A DNA stretch of 64,000 nt from Bigelowiella natans CCMP2755 (GCA_000320545.1 ADNK01002286.1:93261-157260); one strand, 5' to 3'. Numbered from the stretch's first letter, positions 11,718 through 24,659 are shown. The notes: generated from the sequence alone by a model not told the origin. Numbers and translations: made by a program.

Positions 11718-12930
11718 ATGTTGGTCAGATCGAGCCTGCTTCTTATAGTTCTCTTTCTTTGGATCATCACGGAACAAATTGATTGGGAAGTCTATGCGGT
11801 GCTACTTATCTCGAGTGCCTGTATACAGCTTGCGATGGTGTTACAAACTTAATATATTTTGTTCAAATTTGATGATAAATTTTCGATACTCAATTTTGCC
11901 TTGTTGGTTTGCGCAGGGCGCTTTAATACTGGATTCCGCATTGATGGCGTTATACAATATAGCAGTTTTCCACACAAAGGTGAAACAACATTGTTTTGTT
12001 ATCACTAAATATATTGTTTTTCTTTTTTAATACACAACTCACTCATACTGTACAATTATAAGGAGGGACAATTAAGAAATACACAGCTGAACGTAAGAAG
12101 TTTTTATCCTTTTACTAACCGCAACAGATAACTAATCAATTACTACGCACATAAATATTGGGGAAGTTCCGAGAAACAATTCAAAGTAACTTTCGACATA
12201 ACAATAGATGCGGCCGCTGGCAAATGTACTGACAACATTTGCATTCCTTCTAATAATTGGAAATATCGTTGCATTGGTAAGCAGAAAATTACATTCGTTG
12301 TAGTCATAGAACTGATATTTTTGAGATATTTCAGGCCGGTCTTCTCATTACGAACGAGGTTCGGTGGAATGCCTTCAGGCTACTAATTGCAAGCCCATTA
12401 TTTCTCGCAGGTAAAAATTCCATTTTCCACTCGGAGTTTATCTTATGTTTCTTCTCTATGTCCACAGGAGGAATTATCGCTGCAGCTTCCTTATCCCGGT
12501 ATCAAATACAAAACTGTGTGTTCAGTAAGAAACCACTGTATTCTTTTTTGTGATGATTTTGTGAATCTCACATTGATATCATGGATGCTTCTATTGACAC
12601 CGTGAATTGGCATGTGACACTGTTCCAAGATTACTGCTCATTGTGAAAGAGTCTCATGATCAAATCAAAGAATCTACTAGTAATCAATCCTGATATAATT
12701 TGCAAAATTATGCATTACTGTTTTATGAGGTATTGAATGTTACAGGTGGTCCTCTCAGTCGTTCTAATCTCAAACAAAAAGCAAATTGGGTAGATACGCA
12801 CGCAATAAGAATCTAAATAGAAAATAAGCTAAATATTAACATTCCCTTCTCTCTTACCCTTATTCGCCGCGATATATCAATGCTACAAAATAATGATTTC
12901 TTTACTTGCAACACCCCCCCCCCCCCCCCC

Positions 12931-12968
<38 letters not shown>

Positions 12969-14557
12969 TATTCCATGTGGGCGCGCCCGTGTTTTTGTGT
13001 GTGTGCTCGGATATATCCAATGGCAGACCCCCAAAGTATCACGGTCACGATTGCGAGGTGATTCAATTTCATGACAACATAAATTTGAGTCATGTCAGTT
13101 TGTGCAGAGTCTCCTCTTGTTGATACACTATCAATAATATTGAAATAGAACCACAAAAGACACAGGATGCTCACAGTGGAGAGGCCCAATCTTTAAAACC
13201 TACGGGTATCATACTCCATCAATTTTATGAATATATACATTAAATGGTATCTAAAACATGTTTATGCGTGTTGTGAGTTACAACTTATGTTCGTTTTGTA
13301 TCAGTTTCAGTACGCAGTAGCACTGATAAGGTATCATTTGAATCTATAACTAAAGTTTAAGAATACGTTATTGCTCATTATGTTGCTCAGGGATTCATTA
13401 TGAATTTAAATTATTATCTTAAGGTTACTGACATGAAATTGATGGACCAGTTTCATCTGGAATTACCCTCACAATCCCCAGCGGTGCGTGTCCACTTAGA
13501 ACGTATGTGGTGATGGAAGAAAATTTCCAATATTATTAAATCTGGCTTGAAACAGACGAACATCAAATTTCCAATTATCAAAGGTGGATCCCCCAGATTC
13601 AATTTGACTGGTCAATATCTGATGCTTTGAACCTTTGCATACAATTCGAATAATTTTGAACATTCCATTTTACAGATAGAAGCATCAATGTAAACAGTCC
13701 AAGTTTTCGTGGTAAAGGTTTTTGTCTCTGTACACAAACTGATATTGAAGTAATATTGAACTTTAATATGCAAACGATGCACCCATGTATCTTTCAGACT
13801 CAAAACTCAGAAGACCAAGAATGGCAAGAAAGGGTGATTATTTTAACTATGCATCCCACGCTGGATAAAATTTTCCTATCCCTCCCTCTACCATTGTTAC
13901 TTCAATCTCTCTGAATACGAGGCATGTATCATAAATCTAGTTCTTAAGCAAAAAGAAGCAGCAGATGACGCGCTGGTGCATGCAACTGATGTTCAATCTG
14001 GTATTTGGAATGTAACAAGTTACTAAGACTTAAGAAAACATTATGCATTGTGTATGAGATTCTTTTGATTAATATTAGATTCATCTATGTCGAGATCAAA
14101 TTCAAAGTTGCCATCCATGGGAAAATATTCACCGACTCTAACAAGCAGTAATAATATTGACGAAGCCAGATGGGGTCATGGTATGGAAAATACTACAACG
14201 ATGCTTCCACCACAGCATGGCGAAGGGAAAATAGTTCCAGCATCTGAAATAAGTAAAGCGAACAGTAAAGTCAAATCTGAACACCGTATGCATTTTGTTA
14301 AAATTACAAATTACAAATTTCGGTGTTATACTAATAGCGATTTACGTTTTAGTGTGGCTGCTGCATAAATTTTGATGATACTTATGTTAAATTCTGTCGC
14401 GTATTTAGATGCAAACCCTGTCAGCGTTCATTTTGCACCGTTACCATCAAGAGATAGTAACACTAATGTAAATGTCGGCAATGGAATGGCTCCTGCAGTA
14501 CGATCACAACGAACTCTTAGTAATACCTCCAGCAAATCCTCCGGCAAGAGAGGGTAG
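11718..14557 (+). CDS. Multi-pass membrane protein with a long Ser/Asn-rich tail
   Basis: The ATG at 11718-11720 opens exon 1 (11718-11837) with a hydrophobic leader LLLIVLFLWII and a helix VYAVLLISSACIQLAM. Exon 2 (11917-11979) adds LILDSALMALYNIAVF. Further exons give EGQLRNTQLN; a helix VLTTFAFLLIIGNIVAL; AGLLITNEVRWNAFRLLIA; and GGIIAAASLSRYQIQNCVFS. After that come hydrophilic exons near 13427-13475, 13800-13834 and 13922-14002 (LKQKEAADDALVHATDVQS). The tail follows at about 14078-14270 and 14410-14557, rich in Ser, Asn and Pro and ending NTSSKSSGKRG. Four or five membrane segments with a cytosolic tail are likely. The family is unknown. The exon chain between 12530 and 13420 is uncertain; that stretch holds a C-run and a TC microsatellite. 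Confidence 0.5.
12913..12966. repeat. Poly-C followed by (TC)n
   Basis: About 20 Cs, then a TC run. The same C-run/TC composite recurs near 48297-48322 and 53007-53085, so it is a characteristic low-complexity motif of this genome. Confidence 0.9.
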
Positions 14558-14769
14558 TCGTATTGGTTCCTGAAATAATAATAAGCTAATTCATGACCTT
14601 ACTAAAAGGGTTCTGGTGAACGAAGATGATGCAATGAGTAACTGAACTAAGAGAGGAGAGTATTATTTGATTATTTGCCCGTTTGTGAAACGATAAAGTA
14701 CCTGATTAATTCTCCTTTATGTTCATTTGAACTTAAATCATTTTTGCTGTGTGAAAGGCGGTATAGAGA

Positions 14770-15417
14770 ATGTTCGAAGCAGAAACAAGACCAGTTACCC
14801 AAGCCAGAGCCATCTCGTACAACAGAATCGATGCCATAACAATAAGACCGAGACTGACGCCGATCCTAGTCGTAATCCTCGGGAAACTTCTCGTATGTTC
14901 CTAAATCTAAAACTATTGAACACATATTGGGTAGCAACGTCTTTGAGAAAACTGAGATGTCCATCTGCAAGAAAAATTCTGTTGATATCAGCGTGTAGTA
15001 TATTAACTCATTAATTCTTTAATTTCAATGTAGCACGAATTAGAAGTTGGATAAGGAAGAAACGTAGAAGAAACGACGACGACAGTAAGCAACAAAATCA
15101 TATTTTAGTCAAGAAATATATTACCTGAATTCAAAACTTACGTGATTGATTAAATGAAAATTTAGTGAAGAATAAATTTTTTAGGCCCAAAGGATGCCTT
15201 GAAGGCTACCATGATTCACCTCATTCGACTGATTTCTATCATACTGTAATAACTTGAGCATAATTAGGATTGAATATGTAAATATAACATATTAATCAAC
15301 AGGGCTGTAGTCGTCGCTGCGGCAGTGTTGCTGATATACGCTCTCGTTGTGGACGGCTTCAATACTGAGGGTCGATACAGTGATGAAATCAATGATAGGT
15401 TCTACTCAGGAAGGTAG
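14770..15417 (+). CDS. Small two-helix membrane protein
   Basis: The ATG at 14770-14772 starts MFEAETRPVTQARAISYNR, followed by IRPRLTPILVVILGKLL up to a GT donor. A short exon MSICKKNSVDIS is plausible, then a basic stretch (RIRSWIRKKRRRNDDD) near 15035-15084 whose phase I could not reconcile. The C-terminal exons join cleanly: DALKATMIHLIRLISIIL, then AVVVAAAVLLIYALVVDGF and a tail ending YSDEINDRFYSGR with TAG at 15415-15417. A helix followed by an acidic tail suggests a membrane anchor. It starts 213 bases after the preceding gene on the same strand. No family is recognised. Confidence 0.4.
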
Positions 15418-16510
15418 ACATGAAGGCGCCATTATGCGAAATTACTAAAATAATTCAGCGCACCGTTGTGATTATCAGGTACTCTATCACGGCTGATCTT
15501 TTTCTCTACACCTCTGTTGCAACACAACAAATTCTAGTTCATTACAGCTACGTACCAGGGTCAAAATTACTATCTTTTCTTCATTGTGTCATCATGATGC
15601 CATGTAACAACACTGTGCGCCAAAACAACAAATGGCGTGCCACGTGCAGTGTCTTGAATGTCATGAGATACACATGGATCGACCGATTCAGTGAATTCAT
15701 TGTCTTTCCTTACATGTCTAACAGATTTTGGAAATGGTGGCTCAAGAATGTGCTCAGGTGTGAAGCTTGTACGTCTGTGTGCAGATGCACTATATGTGTA
15801 TGTGGCGTGTAGCAAAATGAAATCATTGCACAATTTCAACTGGTTCATCATGCATGCTAGCATGGTGACGCGTGGTTATTTGCCTCCGCTAGCTAGCTAG
15901 TACGTGTGCTTTACTGTTCTACGCACGCTCGCTAGCTCGCAGCCCGGAGCGCATGTGTTCGTGCATTTGGCTGGAGCAAACCAACATCATTGGGTTCGCT
16001 AAGTCTTTAGATCTAGAAGATATCAGCAATTATCATAACATGAACTGTGACCACATCTTGACATCTCTAGATCTCTAGCTAGCTAGATCTAGATATACAG
16101 CTTAGCTAGCTAGCATGAGAAGATATTCTACATCATCATTAACGTAGTTTATCATTGTCCTCTCTACTAGTTTAGATCTAGCCATTTCTATATTTGTTAG
16201 ATTTGCTTATTGGATGATCCATTTTCATTATTCACACTTTTAATTCATTAAACCGCGAGACTGCTCTAAATTTTATCGTCTTCCTTAGTTTTTCCACGTT
16301 TCAGCTGAGCATTATTCATTGTTGGGGTAGGAAGACATATTGACTGCCACTCTATAACGTGGTATTGCTGGTATTACAATGCGAAAACCCGACGTAACGA
16401 CGTGGATTTACTTTCCGGTCGTTGATCTACACAACTGTCAGTCATCGTTTGTTTTTACCGTGATTCCATGCAGCATAACAAATCAACTGCGGGTACTACA
16501 AACACAAACG
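15418..16510. other. Convergent 3'-3' spacer, CTAG-rich
   Basis: Contains GCATGCTAGCATGG (near 15853), GCTAGCTAGCTAG (near 15890) and dense AGATCTAG/AGCTAGCT words at 16060-16115. Open frames of up to 130 codons at 15420-15860 overlap on both strands and have no family or splice support. Confidence 0.55.
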
Positions 16511-16757
16511 CTACGACGAAGAAGAAGACGATGATTGTTTTCGAGATGAACCAGCAGCAAGGGGTGGAGATGAGTCTCTACCTCTTGTGTTAGTAACCGG
16601 CAATGCCGGCACCACGGAAGGATTCCGCACCTGCTGGCTTTGTTGCACAATCTCGTTGTTATTCTTCGTGCTGCCCAAGGCCATGATATATGGACGAAAC
16701 AGAAATTGGACAAGAGGTGCAGTTATTAGGCCAATCACTCGCCAAGGAGCCTATATC

Positions 16758-16809
<52 letters not shown>

Positions 16810-18435
16810 GGGGAGATGTACGGAATGAGAACAAGGAAAGATCCGTTTGTAAATGGTACTACAATTGTATACATATAGGAATAGCTGTGCATGAAATAAA
16901 CCTTGTATTATTATGATTTTCTTAATGATGTATCTTGTCTCTAGATCGTTGTTATTATCCATCCTCTTACTTACTACGTGTACTCCATTTCTACTACCTC
17001 CGCAATGTCGACAACTCGACAAATCTTCCCGGAGCGAGGACATATTCGAGCCTGTTATATATAACCAGCAACCATTGAATGGGATGATGCTAACATGCTC
17101 TGAAAGGCTCATGCTAGTACGCAACGCATGCGTCATTTTTGTATGGCCATCTCCATTGTAGTAGTAGTAGTAGTAGTGATCGTAGTGGGAATAGTAGTTT
17201 TAATAGTAGTACTACTACCTGTGTGAGGCCTCTTCCGAGAGGAAAAGGCTTTCGATTCACCTCAACGTGCCACTCAACGCCGACTAATATTTTAATTATA
17301 AATTATCGTACAGAGATAGAGAGATTGTAATATTAAAATAGGGATTACGTATTTCTTCTTCTATCGTCATCACCCCTTATAATAACATCACAATTCTTCA
17401 CATACCAGAATCCCATCCTTCAGCTACGCTGTCAACGACAAGGTGGAAATCTACATTTAGATCATGGCCTTAATCAATTAATGGAATGACATATATTGCG
17501 CTCCATACTACTTTTACTCTAAATCCCCCCTTTCTTTCTGAGCGAAGGATGATATTGACATACATCGAAACGCTCGAACAACTGCTCGTTACAGGAGGAA
17601 TCTTATTTGTTGTTGGCTACTATTTGAAGAAGAAGCCTTACCCGGTGCTTTGAAAGGGAGGTACTTGTCAATCTCGCCCATGATAAATGCGGGGTGGTAT
17701 CTGACGAATAAACAACAGCAGTAACGATCAGAACAAGAGGACATCTCTTCTTTCTCCTTTGAAGCACCCTCGAGGGTGCTATCTTATTGCCTTCTTCACT
17801 GTTCCTCTGTTACTTCTACCGCCGTTATACTTGTAATACCTGAGAGCAGCTTCGAACGCTTTCTTTCCTCTACATATAGTTGCTATGTAGTAATATAAGA
17901 ATGAAATTTTATGTATAAGATCAAGCGAGTAGTTAACAAGAGTGTAAATTCACCAGGGCCAAGGAGTAAGTCCTCATAAAGGCAATCTTCTGTCAAAAAC
18001 GCTGATGCTGCCGTTGCATTTCGATTGTTGAAAGCATTGTACATTCCAAGGATGGCCTCACTTGGAGTGTAACCCCCCTGAAATATAATTATGATATCAT
18101 TAGCCAATACCATCTAGAATGTCGAAGTAAGCAGGAAAGCTCCACAGATGACAAACAGCAAGATTGCCTCACTCTACCTTCGCCTTTGGAATCTTTGCCC
18201 TCTCCAAGCTAGATTCAATCGATATACCCGATGACTTCCCCTGCAAAGCTTGGATCCTGGAGTTCATTCTGCCATCATCACGTCTTCTGTTTTTCCTTGC
18301 ATCAAGGTGCGGTGTTGTTGTACACCTTGAGCATGCCATGGAACTCAAGCGTGATCTCGCACGACTGCTGGTGGTTGGGAGACGAGCGCTGGACTGTATG
18401 ATTTCTATAAAAAGTAGGATGTACAGTACCAGCAT
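16511..18435 (-). CDS. NTF2/SnoaL-like fold protein with a plastid-type leader
   Basis: The ATG at 18433-18435 gives a hydrophobic leader (MLVLYILLFIEIIQSS), then an Arg/Ser-rich stretch resembling a transit peptide. Exon 1 ends at 18178. Later exons read GGYTPSEAILGMYNAF, then TAASAFLTEDCLYEDLLLGP (about 18078-17957); KAFEAAL (near 17845); RYHPAFIMGEIDKYLPFK; HDLNVDFHLVVDSVAEGWDSG; VGVEWHVEVNRKPFPLGRGL (about 17286-17222); and SGKICRVVDIAE. The last exon holds GLITAPLVQFLFRPYIMALG and a Ser-rich tail with its stop at 16511-16513. The pattern D-C-x-YEDL, then VGVxWHVExNxKPFPxGRGL, then VVDIAE matches the SnoaL-like/NTF2 family found in plant and algal plastids. These small alpha+beta domains often bind a ligand or pigment. 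The exact role is unknown. A GA repeat sits in the intron before the last exon. Confidence 0.75.
16759..16802. repeat. (GA)n microsatellite
   Basis: GA run of about 44 bases inside an intron of the NTF2-like gene. Confidence 0.9.
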
Positions 18436-19301
18436 AGTGCTCGGTGTTAATCTAGGGGGGGTGACCACGACTTCAGCGAATGGCTCTGAGCTCTTGTTTG
18501 ATTTGGCTGAAACAGCTGGAAATTCGCTACAAAAACCATGTCGCTCTCTTAGTTTTAGCACCCAATTGCGAGTCATTTTAATCAGTATTTGCTTATTTCG
18601 GAAGTTCCTTTTTCCTGCGGGAAATATCGTAGATAAGCAAGCTCGTCACAACCAGATTATTTTTGTCCCAGGATTTCCAGAGATAATCTCTTAGAATAAT
18701 CTGGCAGGGATTCCATATGGGATTCCACTTGTTGACTTTCAATAAAAATTGCCTCCTTCTCATTGCCGAGGTTCAAAAGAAGGAAAACGTGCAAGCTTAT
18801 AAGTGTAATATGAGATCATATTAGTCGCAGGCCATAATGACCAGCCATTCTGGCATGCTGGTCCACATAATTTCTTGAGATACGAATTCGGTCAACGGTC
18901 GATCTATTCTTAGATTCTCAGAGCTCTATACATCAGTGGGAAATAACTGGGGCGACAACACAAAACAACTGCCGCATGCGCACTTCGATGGGTTCCGGGA
19001 AGTCTGGAAAACATCGTGGGAATGTACAAAGTGTGCTGTTTCCAAAGAATTTGCATGTAGTTGTTGTCGGAAGAGGTTTTGTAAAAGTAAAGTACGATTT
19101 CCATTCGTAGCATGTTCTTTGGGTAAATATTTGCCCAAAACTGCACATTTCTTTCTCCTCGCTTCCTCAGTATTGCAGCTCCAGCCTTCAGTGCTGGAAG
19201 CATCGATTGTTCCCACAGCTCCCAGCCAAAGGGAGCAAGGGGGGGGGTTAGAGGAAGGGGGCATTAAGCTTCATAAAAGAAAAGGAAAAGAGCGAGAGAG
19301 A

Positions 19302-19339
<38 letters not shown>

Positions 19340-19601
19340 AAGAGAGAGAAAGAGATTATTCAGCCGGTGTATGGAGGAAGCACATCCCGCACAGCGCAGA
19401 GAACCGGAGAAGAGCCTGTATTAAGCGTAATTGTTACGGAGGTCGTGTCTTTGTAGTACAAGAATGATGATAAATCATCCAGCTCTTCTCATCATTGTGG
19501 TAATAGACAATACGGCGAGTAGATATAAAACATGCTGTACAAATTCGTTTGTTTATCTTGAAAAACATAATGTATGCGTATTGTATATTTATATATTTAC
19601 A

Positions 19602-19684
<83 letters not shown>

Positions 19685-19849
19685 GTATGTGTAGATGTGT
19701 GTAGGTGACATGTACGCGTTTGCTAATAATATGTAAACATTATTCCAAAACTTATTATTCGAAAGAGTTGGTTATGCTTTGTATCACAAAACAACCCTGC
19801 GTCAGTTCATTTGTCTATCCTTACCTATCTTCTCCTTTGCTCCTCAGGG
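18436..19849. other. Divergent spacer with unresolved open frames
   Basis: Overlapping open frames on both strands at 18910-19424 contradict each other and match nothing I know. GA repeats lie at 19293-19350. A long GT repeat lies at 19604-19680. The first exon (signal peptide) of the Ser/Pro/Thr-rich gene should be here; a hydrophobic stretch near 19462-19520 (HPALLIIVVIDNTAS) is a candidate I could not confirm. Confidence 0.35.
19604..19680. repeat. Long (GT)n microsatellite
   Basis: About 77 bases of nearly perfect GT repeat, one of the longest in the window and a Z-DNA candidate. Confidence 0.95.
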
Positions 19850-20474
19850 AATCTTCCTACTACAAATTTCTACAGCAAGAGCAACATCTTCGCCATCTCT
19901 ATCACCATCTTTGAGCCCTTCTTCGCTGCCTTCCTCCTCCCCCTCACTTGCACCTACGTTATCTCCCTCTACTTGCAGCCCTTTGTTGGCTTCCGTGTCA
20001 CCGTCCTCTTCGCCAAGTAAGAAGCGCCGCATTTATTCGTTTCGCTTTGAAGATGATTATTAATGTTGAGTACTCAATTCAAGGCACTGATGATGCCAAA
20101 ATTAGATATTATGATGTTCTTTGTAATGTCGTAGGTTATTACTACATACAACCACTACTACTACTACTACTACTACCACTATTATTCTGGCTTCTGTTTT
20201 ATTTTTCCTTGTTGTTGTTGTTGTCGTTGTTGTCATTATCTGTTACAGGCTACTCGTCATGTAACCCTACAATGGCGCCCACACTGACAAGAGCTCCCAC
20301 AATAACACAATCACCCTCGCAGAACCCAACAAACATGCCATCAAAAGTCCCGACAGTAACATTTTCTCCTTCCTCTGCTCCAACATTAGGGCCTACTCAG
20401 GCTCCGACGGAAACGGGTAATAATCAATCGTTTCTTCTTACACTAAAAGTTCAGATATCTAGAGCGATGTCGAT

Positions 20475-20518
<44 letters not shown>

Positions 20519-20552
20519 CCTCCCCCCCGCCCCCCCCTTTCAAAAAAAAAAC

Positions 20553-20588
<36 letters not shown>

Positions 20589-21787
20589 TGCGACCAACAT
20601 TAAATATATTTTTTCTAGATTCACCCACAATAACGCGAAATCCCTCTGTGGCACCTTCTTCGCGACCAACACTCAATCCCAGCGTGTTCATCTCATCGTC
20701 TCCAACGACATCCATACCAACACAAACACCGACTACATTTTCACCATCAAGCCCTATTTCGCAGATTCTCACCATTAAATTACGGTATTAGCATTGAAAT
20801 GTGTATGCTCTAGCACGTCGTTGTCGTTTGAAAGGGGAAATGGGTGTCGGTAGGTAGGTAGGTAGGTAGATAAATAGGTAGTAGTAGTAGTGGGGTAGCA
20901 ATGCTTGTGTATGCGAGCGGAGGAGGGAGGAGGGGCGTTTGAAAAATATAATTTTGAAACTCAAAATATTATAAGTCGGTTGCTGTGTAGGTGAGAGGGT
21001 GCATGCTGATAGCAAGTGGTCTTTGTTGTGTGTGTGTGTGTGTGTCGGTCTCTTCTTCCTACTCCTCCTACAGGTTTTCCTTGGTGACGTTTCGATCACT
21101 AAGCACTCGAGAGAAGAACGAATTCGAGGACAACATACAGCTGTGTATTTCTCGCTCAGAAAATGTGCCCTTGGACGCCGTGGACCTCCAAGCTGTTTCC
21201 TCAATCGCGGTAGTTAGTTGATTCATTTGTGGTTTGATTTGATTTGATGACGTCGTCTGATGGCGGTAGACGGAAAAGGGGGGGGGATAAGAAATAGTGG
21301 GAAGAAACTCTGCTCTTTGCCCTATTCGTTGAATCTGCAGTGTATTGTTGGTGGGTCTTAAATTGATGTCTATTAATCTACCATTAAGCGATGCTAACCC
21401 ATTGGCGACCACCTGCGCGACTGCTCTGTTACCCTATTAGGATGGGGGCACAAGAATCACTACAGAAATTCTCTTCTTCTCCTTAAACTCGGCGACGTTC
21501 TTCATGGTAGTGTTGATTGATGGGTTGGATGGTGGCGAAATGATGTATTATTACCTATATTATTACCATGCATAAAACCAATCGATTGTCAGATGGCCAT
21601 CGTTACAAATCACGCGTAAGTATCATAACAAATATTTCGTCGTCCTCGTCGTTTCTTCGCAGGAGAGGGTATCTGATAACTCGTCAGCTATATTTAACAC
21701 GGAGAATCTATTTCGTGTTGCGGACTATGGGGTAATCAATATCATCAAATATTAGATTGTTGTAAATATATATATTATATACATACA

Positions 21788-21863
<76 letters not shown>

Positions 21864-22320
21864 CATGATGTCTCCTTTTTCCTAAGTTAGTATTAACTAC
21901 CACATGTTACTCCTCCTACTGCTACTTGTGGCTGCACTCCCAATAATAAATGATAATTAATAATAATAATAATAACAATAATAAGGTTCCGGTCGTGGAG
22001 GACGTGTGCTTCTGCACGATGCAGAGCGAAAATAAAAGCTCTGATAGCACCTCCCTTGTTCTTCTTATCATAGGAGTGGTAGATAATCAATTTTTCCTTC
22101 GTCACGTCAAAATACTACTACGTACTACGCGAGGAAGGAGGATTTAAGGGGGGGGGGGGGCGGGTTCAAGAAATAAAGAAAAGATGAACTCTTTTATCAT
22201 GATATATTCACCTATGATCAGGCATGTGCGGGAGTGCTGATGTGTTGTTGCATCTACTTCACCTGGAAGTTCTGTTGTAAAAAGTTAAGAAGAAGTAGAG
22301 AACAAAGGTGGCTGAAATAA
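19850..22320 (+). CDS. Type I surface protein with a Pro/Ser/Thr-rich stalk, 5' end open
   Basis: Three exons encode low-complexity stalk with SPS/APT/PTxxP motifs: about 19850-20020, 20250-20416 (MAPTLTRAPTITQSPS) and 20620-20763. Such stalks are usually heavily O-glycosylated. Then come small globular exons: VTFRSLSTREKNEFEDNIQL (about 21075-21207), ITTEILFFSLNSATFF, and RVSDNSSAIFNTENLFRVAD (about 21664-21730). The membrane-proximal exon contains VEDVCFCTMQSENK and continues into a helix, STSLVLLIIGV, finished by ACAGVLMCCCIYFTWKFCC. A basic tail KKLRRSREQRWLK ends with TAA at 22318-22320. This points to one membrane pass with the stalk outside. PT-rich extracellular proteins are common in stramenopiles and related algae. 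The folded part after the stalk is not recognised. The start is missing from my model. Confidence 0.6.
20477..20588. repeat. (TC)n plus (CAT)n in an intron
   Basis: TC run at about 20477-20516 and CAT run at about 20551-20588, between stalk exons 2 and 3. Confidence 0.9.
21797..21860. repeat. (TA)n then (GT)n
   Basis: Intronic compound dinucleotide repeat in the stalk-protein gene. Confidence 0.9.
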
Positions 22321-23403
22321 TACATGCTGATTTCTATGTGTGAGAGATATAAAACAAACACCGGTGTTTGGTTCCGCCAACCGCTTGTCCAATCGTATTC
22401 ATTCTACTCGCCAATCTTTTATCTCCATAAGAGTCAAATATTAGAGGCTTTTCCTCATTGATTATTGGAGAAGTATTCAATTTGACTTCAATCAACAGAG
22501 TAAACTCGGGGCTCACAACGGATTCTCTCCAGAATGAAAACCTAATGTGAGCGTTGCTTTTCAGTCAATCTGATAGTAATATATTGAAATGCAGATTCTG
22601 GTGAATGATATATACAATCAGGTTGTGATGACCATAATAGAATGTTTCTACGGGGTTTAAGCAGCCAGCAGATTCAGTTGTACATACCTCAATTCACAAC
22701 GTCACGCTACAGCACGTCTGGCCAAGGCACAATCCTTGCTATTTGAGATTCTTAGATACAAAGATATTGACTTGATCATAAAATAATAATCGAAGCATAA
22801 GCTACAAAGGTTTCATTGTGTTTCAGCAGCACAATCAAGTTTATACGATGCTGCTGCAACTCGAACAACGACAATGATTTTATTATTGTACTGGCTTATG
22901 CATGTAGCGTGCTGCGTGGCCTGGAACACGACGCGCACGCCGCTTCCGTATTTTCAAGCATGAAAGACAGCAGAATGGAAACAAACAAGCAAAATGTAAG
23001 CGCTGTGCTAGCTAGCGCTAGCTGTGGCCGCTGCTTTGCATAGCTATATATTTTTGTAGTAATGTACTGAGTAGCCAGCACTAGTAGCTTGTACAGTCTA
23101 GCAGGCGACAACTAGCTAGCTATTTAGATATGCGTGTCGTAGCTAGACAGGGGGGTGACGAAGACACGCTAGCACGTTCTAGCGTACAGCGTCCTAGCGT
23201 CGCAGAACGTGTGACGTATGTACAAGATGTACGTCTAGCAAGTCTATAATAGCACGGAATTATTGTCTACATTAGTGTGGATTCAACTTAGGAGAAACAC
23301 AGGCATTTTAGATTTACATCATGCTAGCAAGATAGATCCTGCTCTAGTGCTAGCTGGTCGCAGGATCAGACTAGCAGATAGAATAATGCCCACGATTGTG
23401 CAT
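22321..23403. other. Convergent 3'-3' spacer with GCTAGC islands
   Basis: Contains GCTAGCTAGCGCTAGC near 23008-23022, GGCCGCTGCTTTGCATAGCT at 23026-23045, and repeated CTAGC words to 23350. A 60-codon frame at 22334-22516 (minus) is unsupported. No gene is called. Confidence 0.55.
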
Positions 23404-24207
23404 TCACGAAAACAAATTTTCTATAGTTTCGGCCAAATCCCCTGATTCATAACCCTGTACAGTGTGTAGTAGTTGTAAATGTTAGAAAGCCGTCCGAGTA
23501 CTTAAGCATGTACAATCTACAGAAATTGATCATATTCTCCATTAGTGCTAGTATTTGTAGTCGTCAAACAGACCTGTAGCATGATGTCGCAGCCTCCATA
23601 GAACTCCCCACCGATGTATACCTGTATGTCACGACACCATAGATTCCATGCGTCGTGCTTAAATTAGGATAACTATAATAATCAATACAACTGGACAACT
23701 CAATGGCAAATGTCTTCAAACTTTCAGATCGATCATACATGAGAGTACGCATCTGCTGCCACAGCAGCGGGGGGATGATGACGGTTCCATACTTTAATTC
23801 GGATGCTCATATCTTCATATTGCAAACATTCGAATAATCGGTAAATCATTACATCTCTCTTACAACTGACCTGTGGAAAAGTGGGCCAATCGGAGTAAAC
23901 CTGCATTTATTATCATCAATTTATATGTCATAGCTGCTAAGATTGTTTTACGTTTCTGAACAGTGAGTGGCTCACACTTGCACACCTTCATTCCCTGGCG
24001 AATCATCTCATTCTCGAGCACATTCACAGTCTCAAATCTGTTGAAAAGATAATTGAGCTAAAACGTAGTACCGTCAAAGTCAAAGCACGTCAGAATGAGC
24101 TGCTTACTCGACGCCCAGACGATTTAAGATCCCCACGCACGTGTTCTATTGATTATGAATTACATGAAGACAGTAAAATGGATATGCTACATTATTTTGG
24201 CAACGAT

Positions 24208-24252
<45 letters not shown>

Positions 24253-24532
24253 GGGGGGGGGAGGGGGGGAGGAGAAGGAGGAGGATGAGGTCTATATATT
24301 AATTAGTAGGTAGCAATCTTAGAAGTAAATAAAACACAACTGACTGAGAATCCACATTGAGGAAAGTCCTTCGTTCCTTTCATGAACAAAACGATTTTGT
24401 TATCCTGTAGTAGGTAGTTACAGAACTCAATATTAGTGTCAGAAGAAGAAGGAGTTATCCCATCATCACTCTTAATAATGTCAGAAGAAGCTATCTCAGC
24501 ACTCTTTTTTCTGTTGTTTACACCCATCAATC
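23404..24532 (-). CDS. Monothiol CGFS glutaredoxin
   Basis: Monothiol glutaredoxins with a CGFS active site bind a glutathione-ligated [2Fe-2S] cluster and serve Fe-S delivery and iron sensing in plastid, mitochondrion or cytosol. Exons join as NKIVLFMKGTKDFPQCGFS (end near 24345); NTCVGILNRLGVE (about 24151-24113); FETVNVLENEMIRQGMK; VYSDWPTFPQ; VYIGGEFYGGCDIMLQ (about 23621-23574); and GYESGDLAETIENLFS with a stop at 23404-23406. Every family landmark is present: the KGT motif, CGFS, WPTFPQ with the cis-Pro, and the GG-D glutathione-binding motif. The upstream Ser/Asp-rich segment (SSDTNIEFCNYLLQ) precedes the fold. The true start is uncertain. An open frame to about 24660 (SLKNAIDALIKVNSMKNQ) may be an earlier exon, so targeting cannot be read. 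Confidence 0.85.
24208..24256. repeat. (GA)n and G-run in a glutaredoxin intron
   Basis: GA repeat followed by a G-rich tract to about 24290, between the CGFS exon and the next exon. Confidence 0.9.
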
Positions 24533-24659
24533 GAATCCATTATCTTCTAGTATTTCCTTTTGGTTCTTCATTGAATTTACTTTTATGAGTGCGTCAATCG
24601 CATTTTTAAGTGATGGGAGAAAGCGGTGCCTGTGCTCGGCTTTGATAAAAATTAGTATA

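Noticed and set aside
15420-15863. Open frames of 97-130 codons on both strands
   Set aside because: Located in a palindrome-rich convergent spacer, mutually overlapping, without any family motif.
18910-19424. Long frames on both strands (112-162 codons)
   Set aside because: They overlap in sense and antisense, one lacks an ATG and neither resembles a known protein; too ambiguous to call.
19779-20020. Hydrophobic alternative reading of the first stalk exon (NIFAISITIFEPFFAAFLLP)
   Set aside because: The frame with SPS/APT motifs continues in phase into the next two stalk exons; the hydrophobic frame does not.
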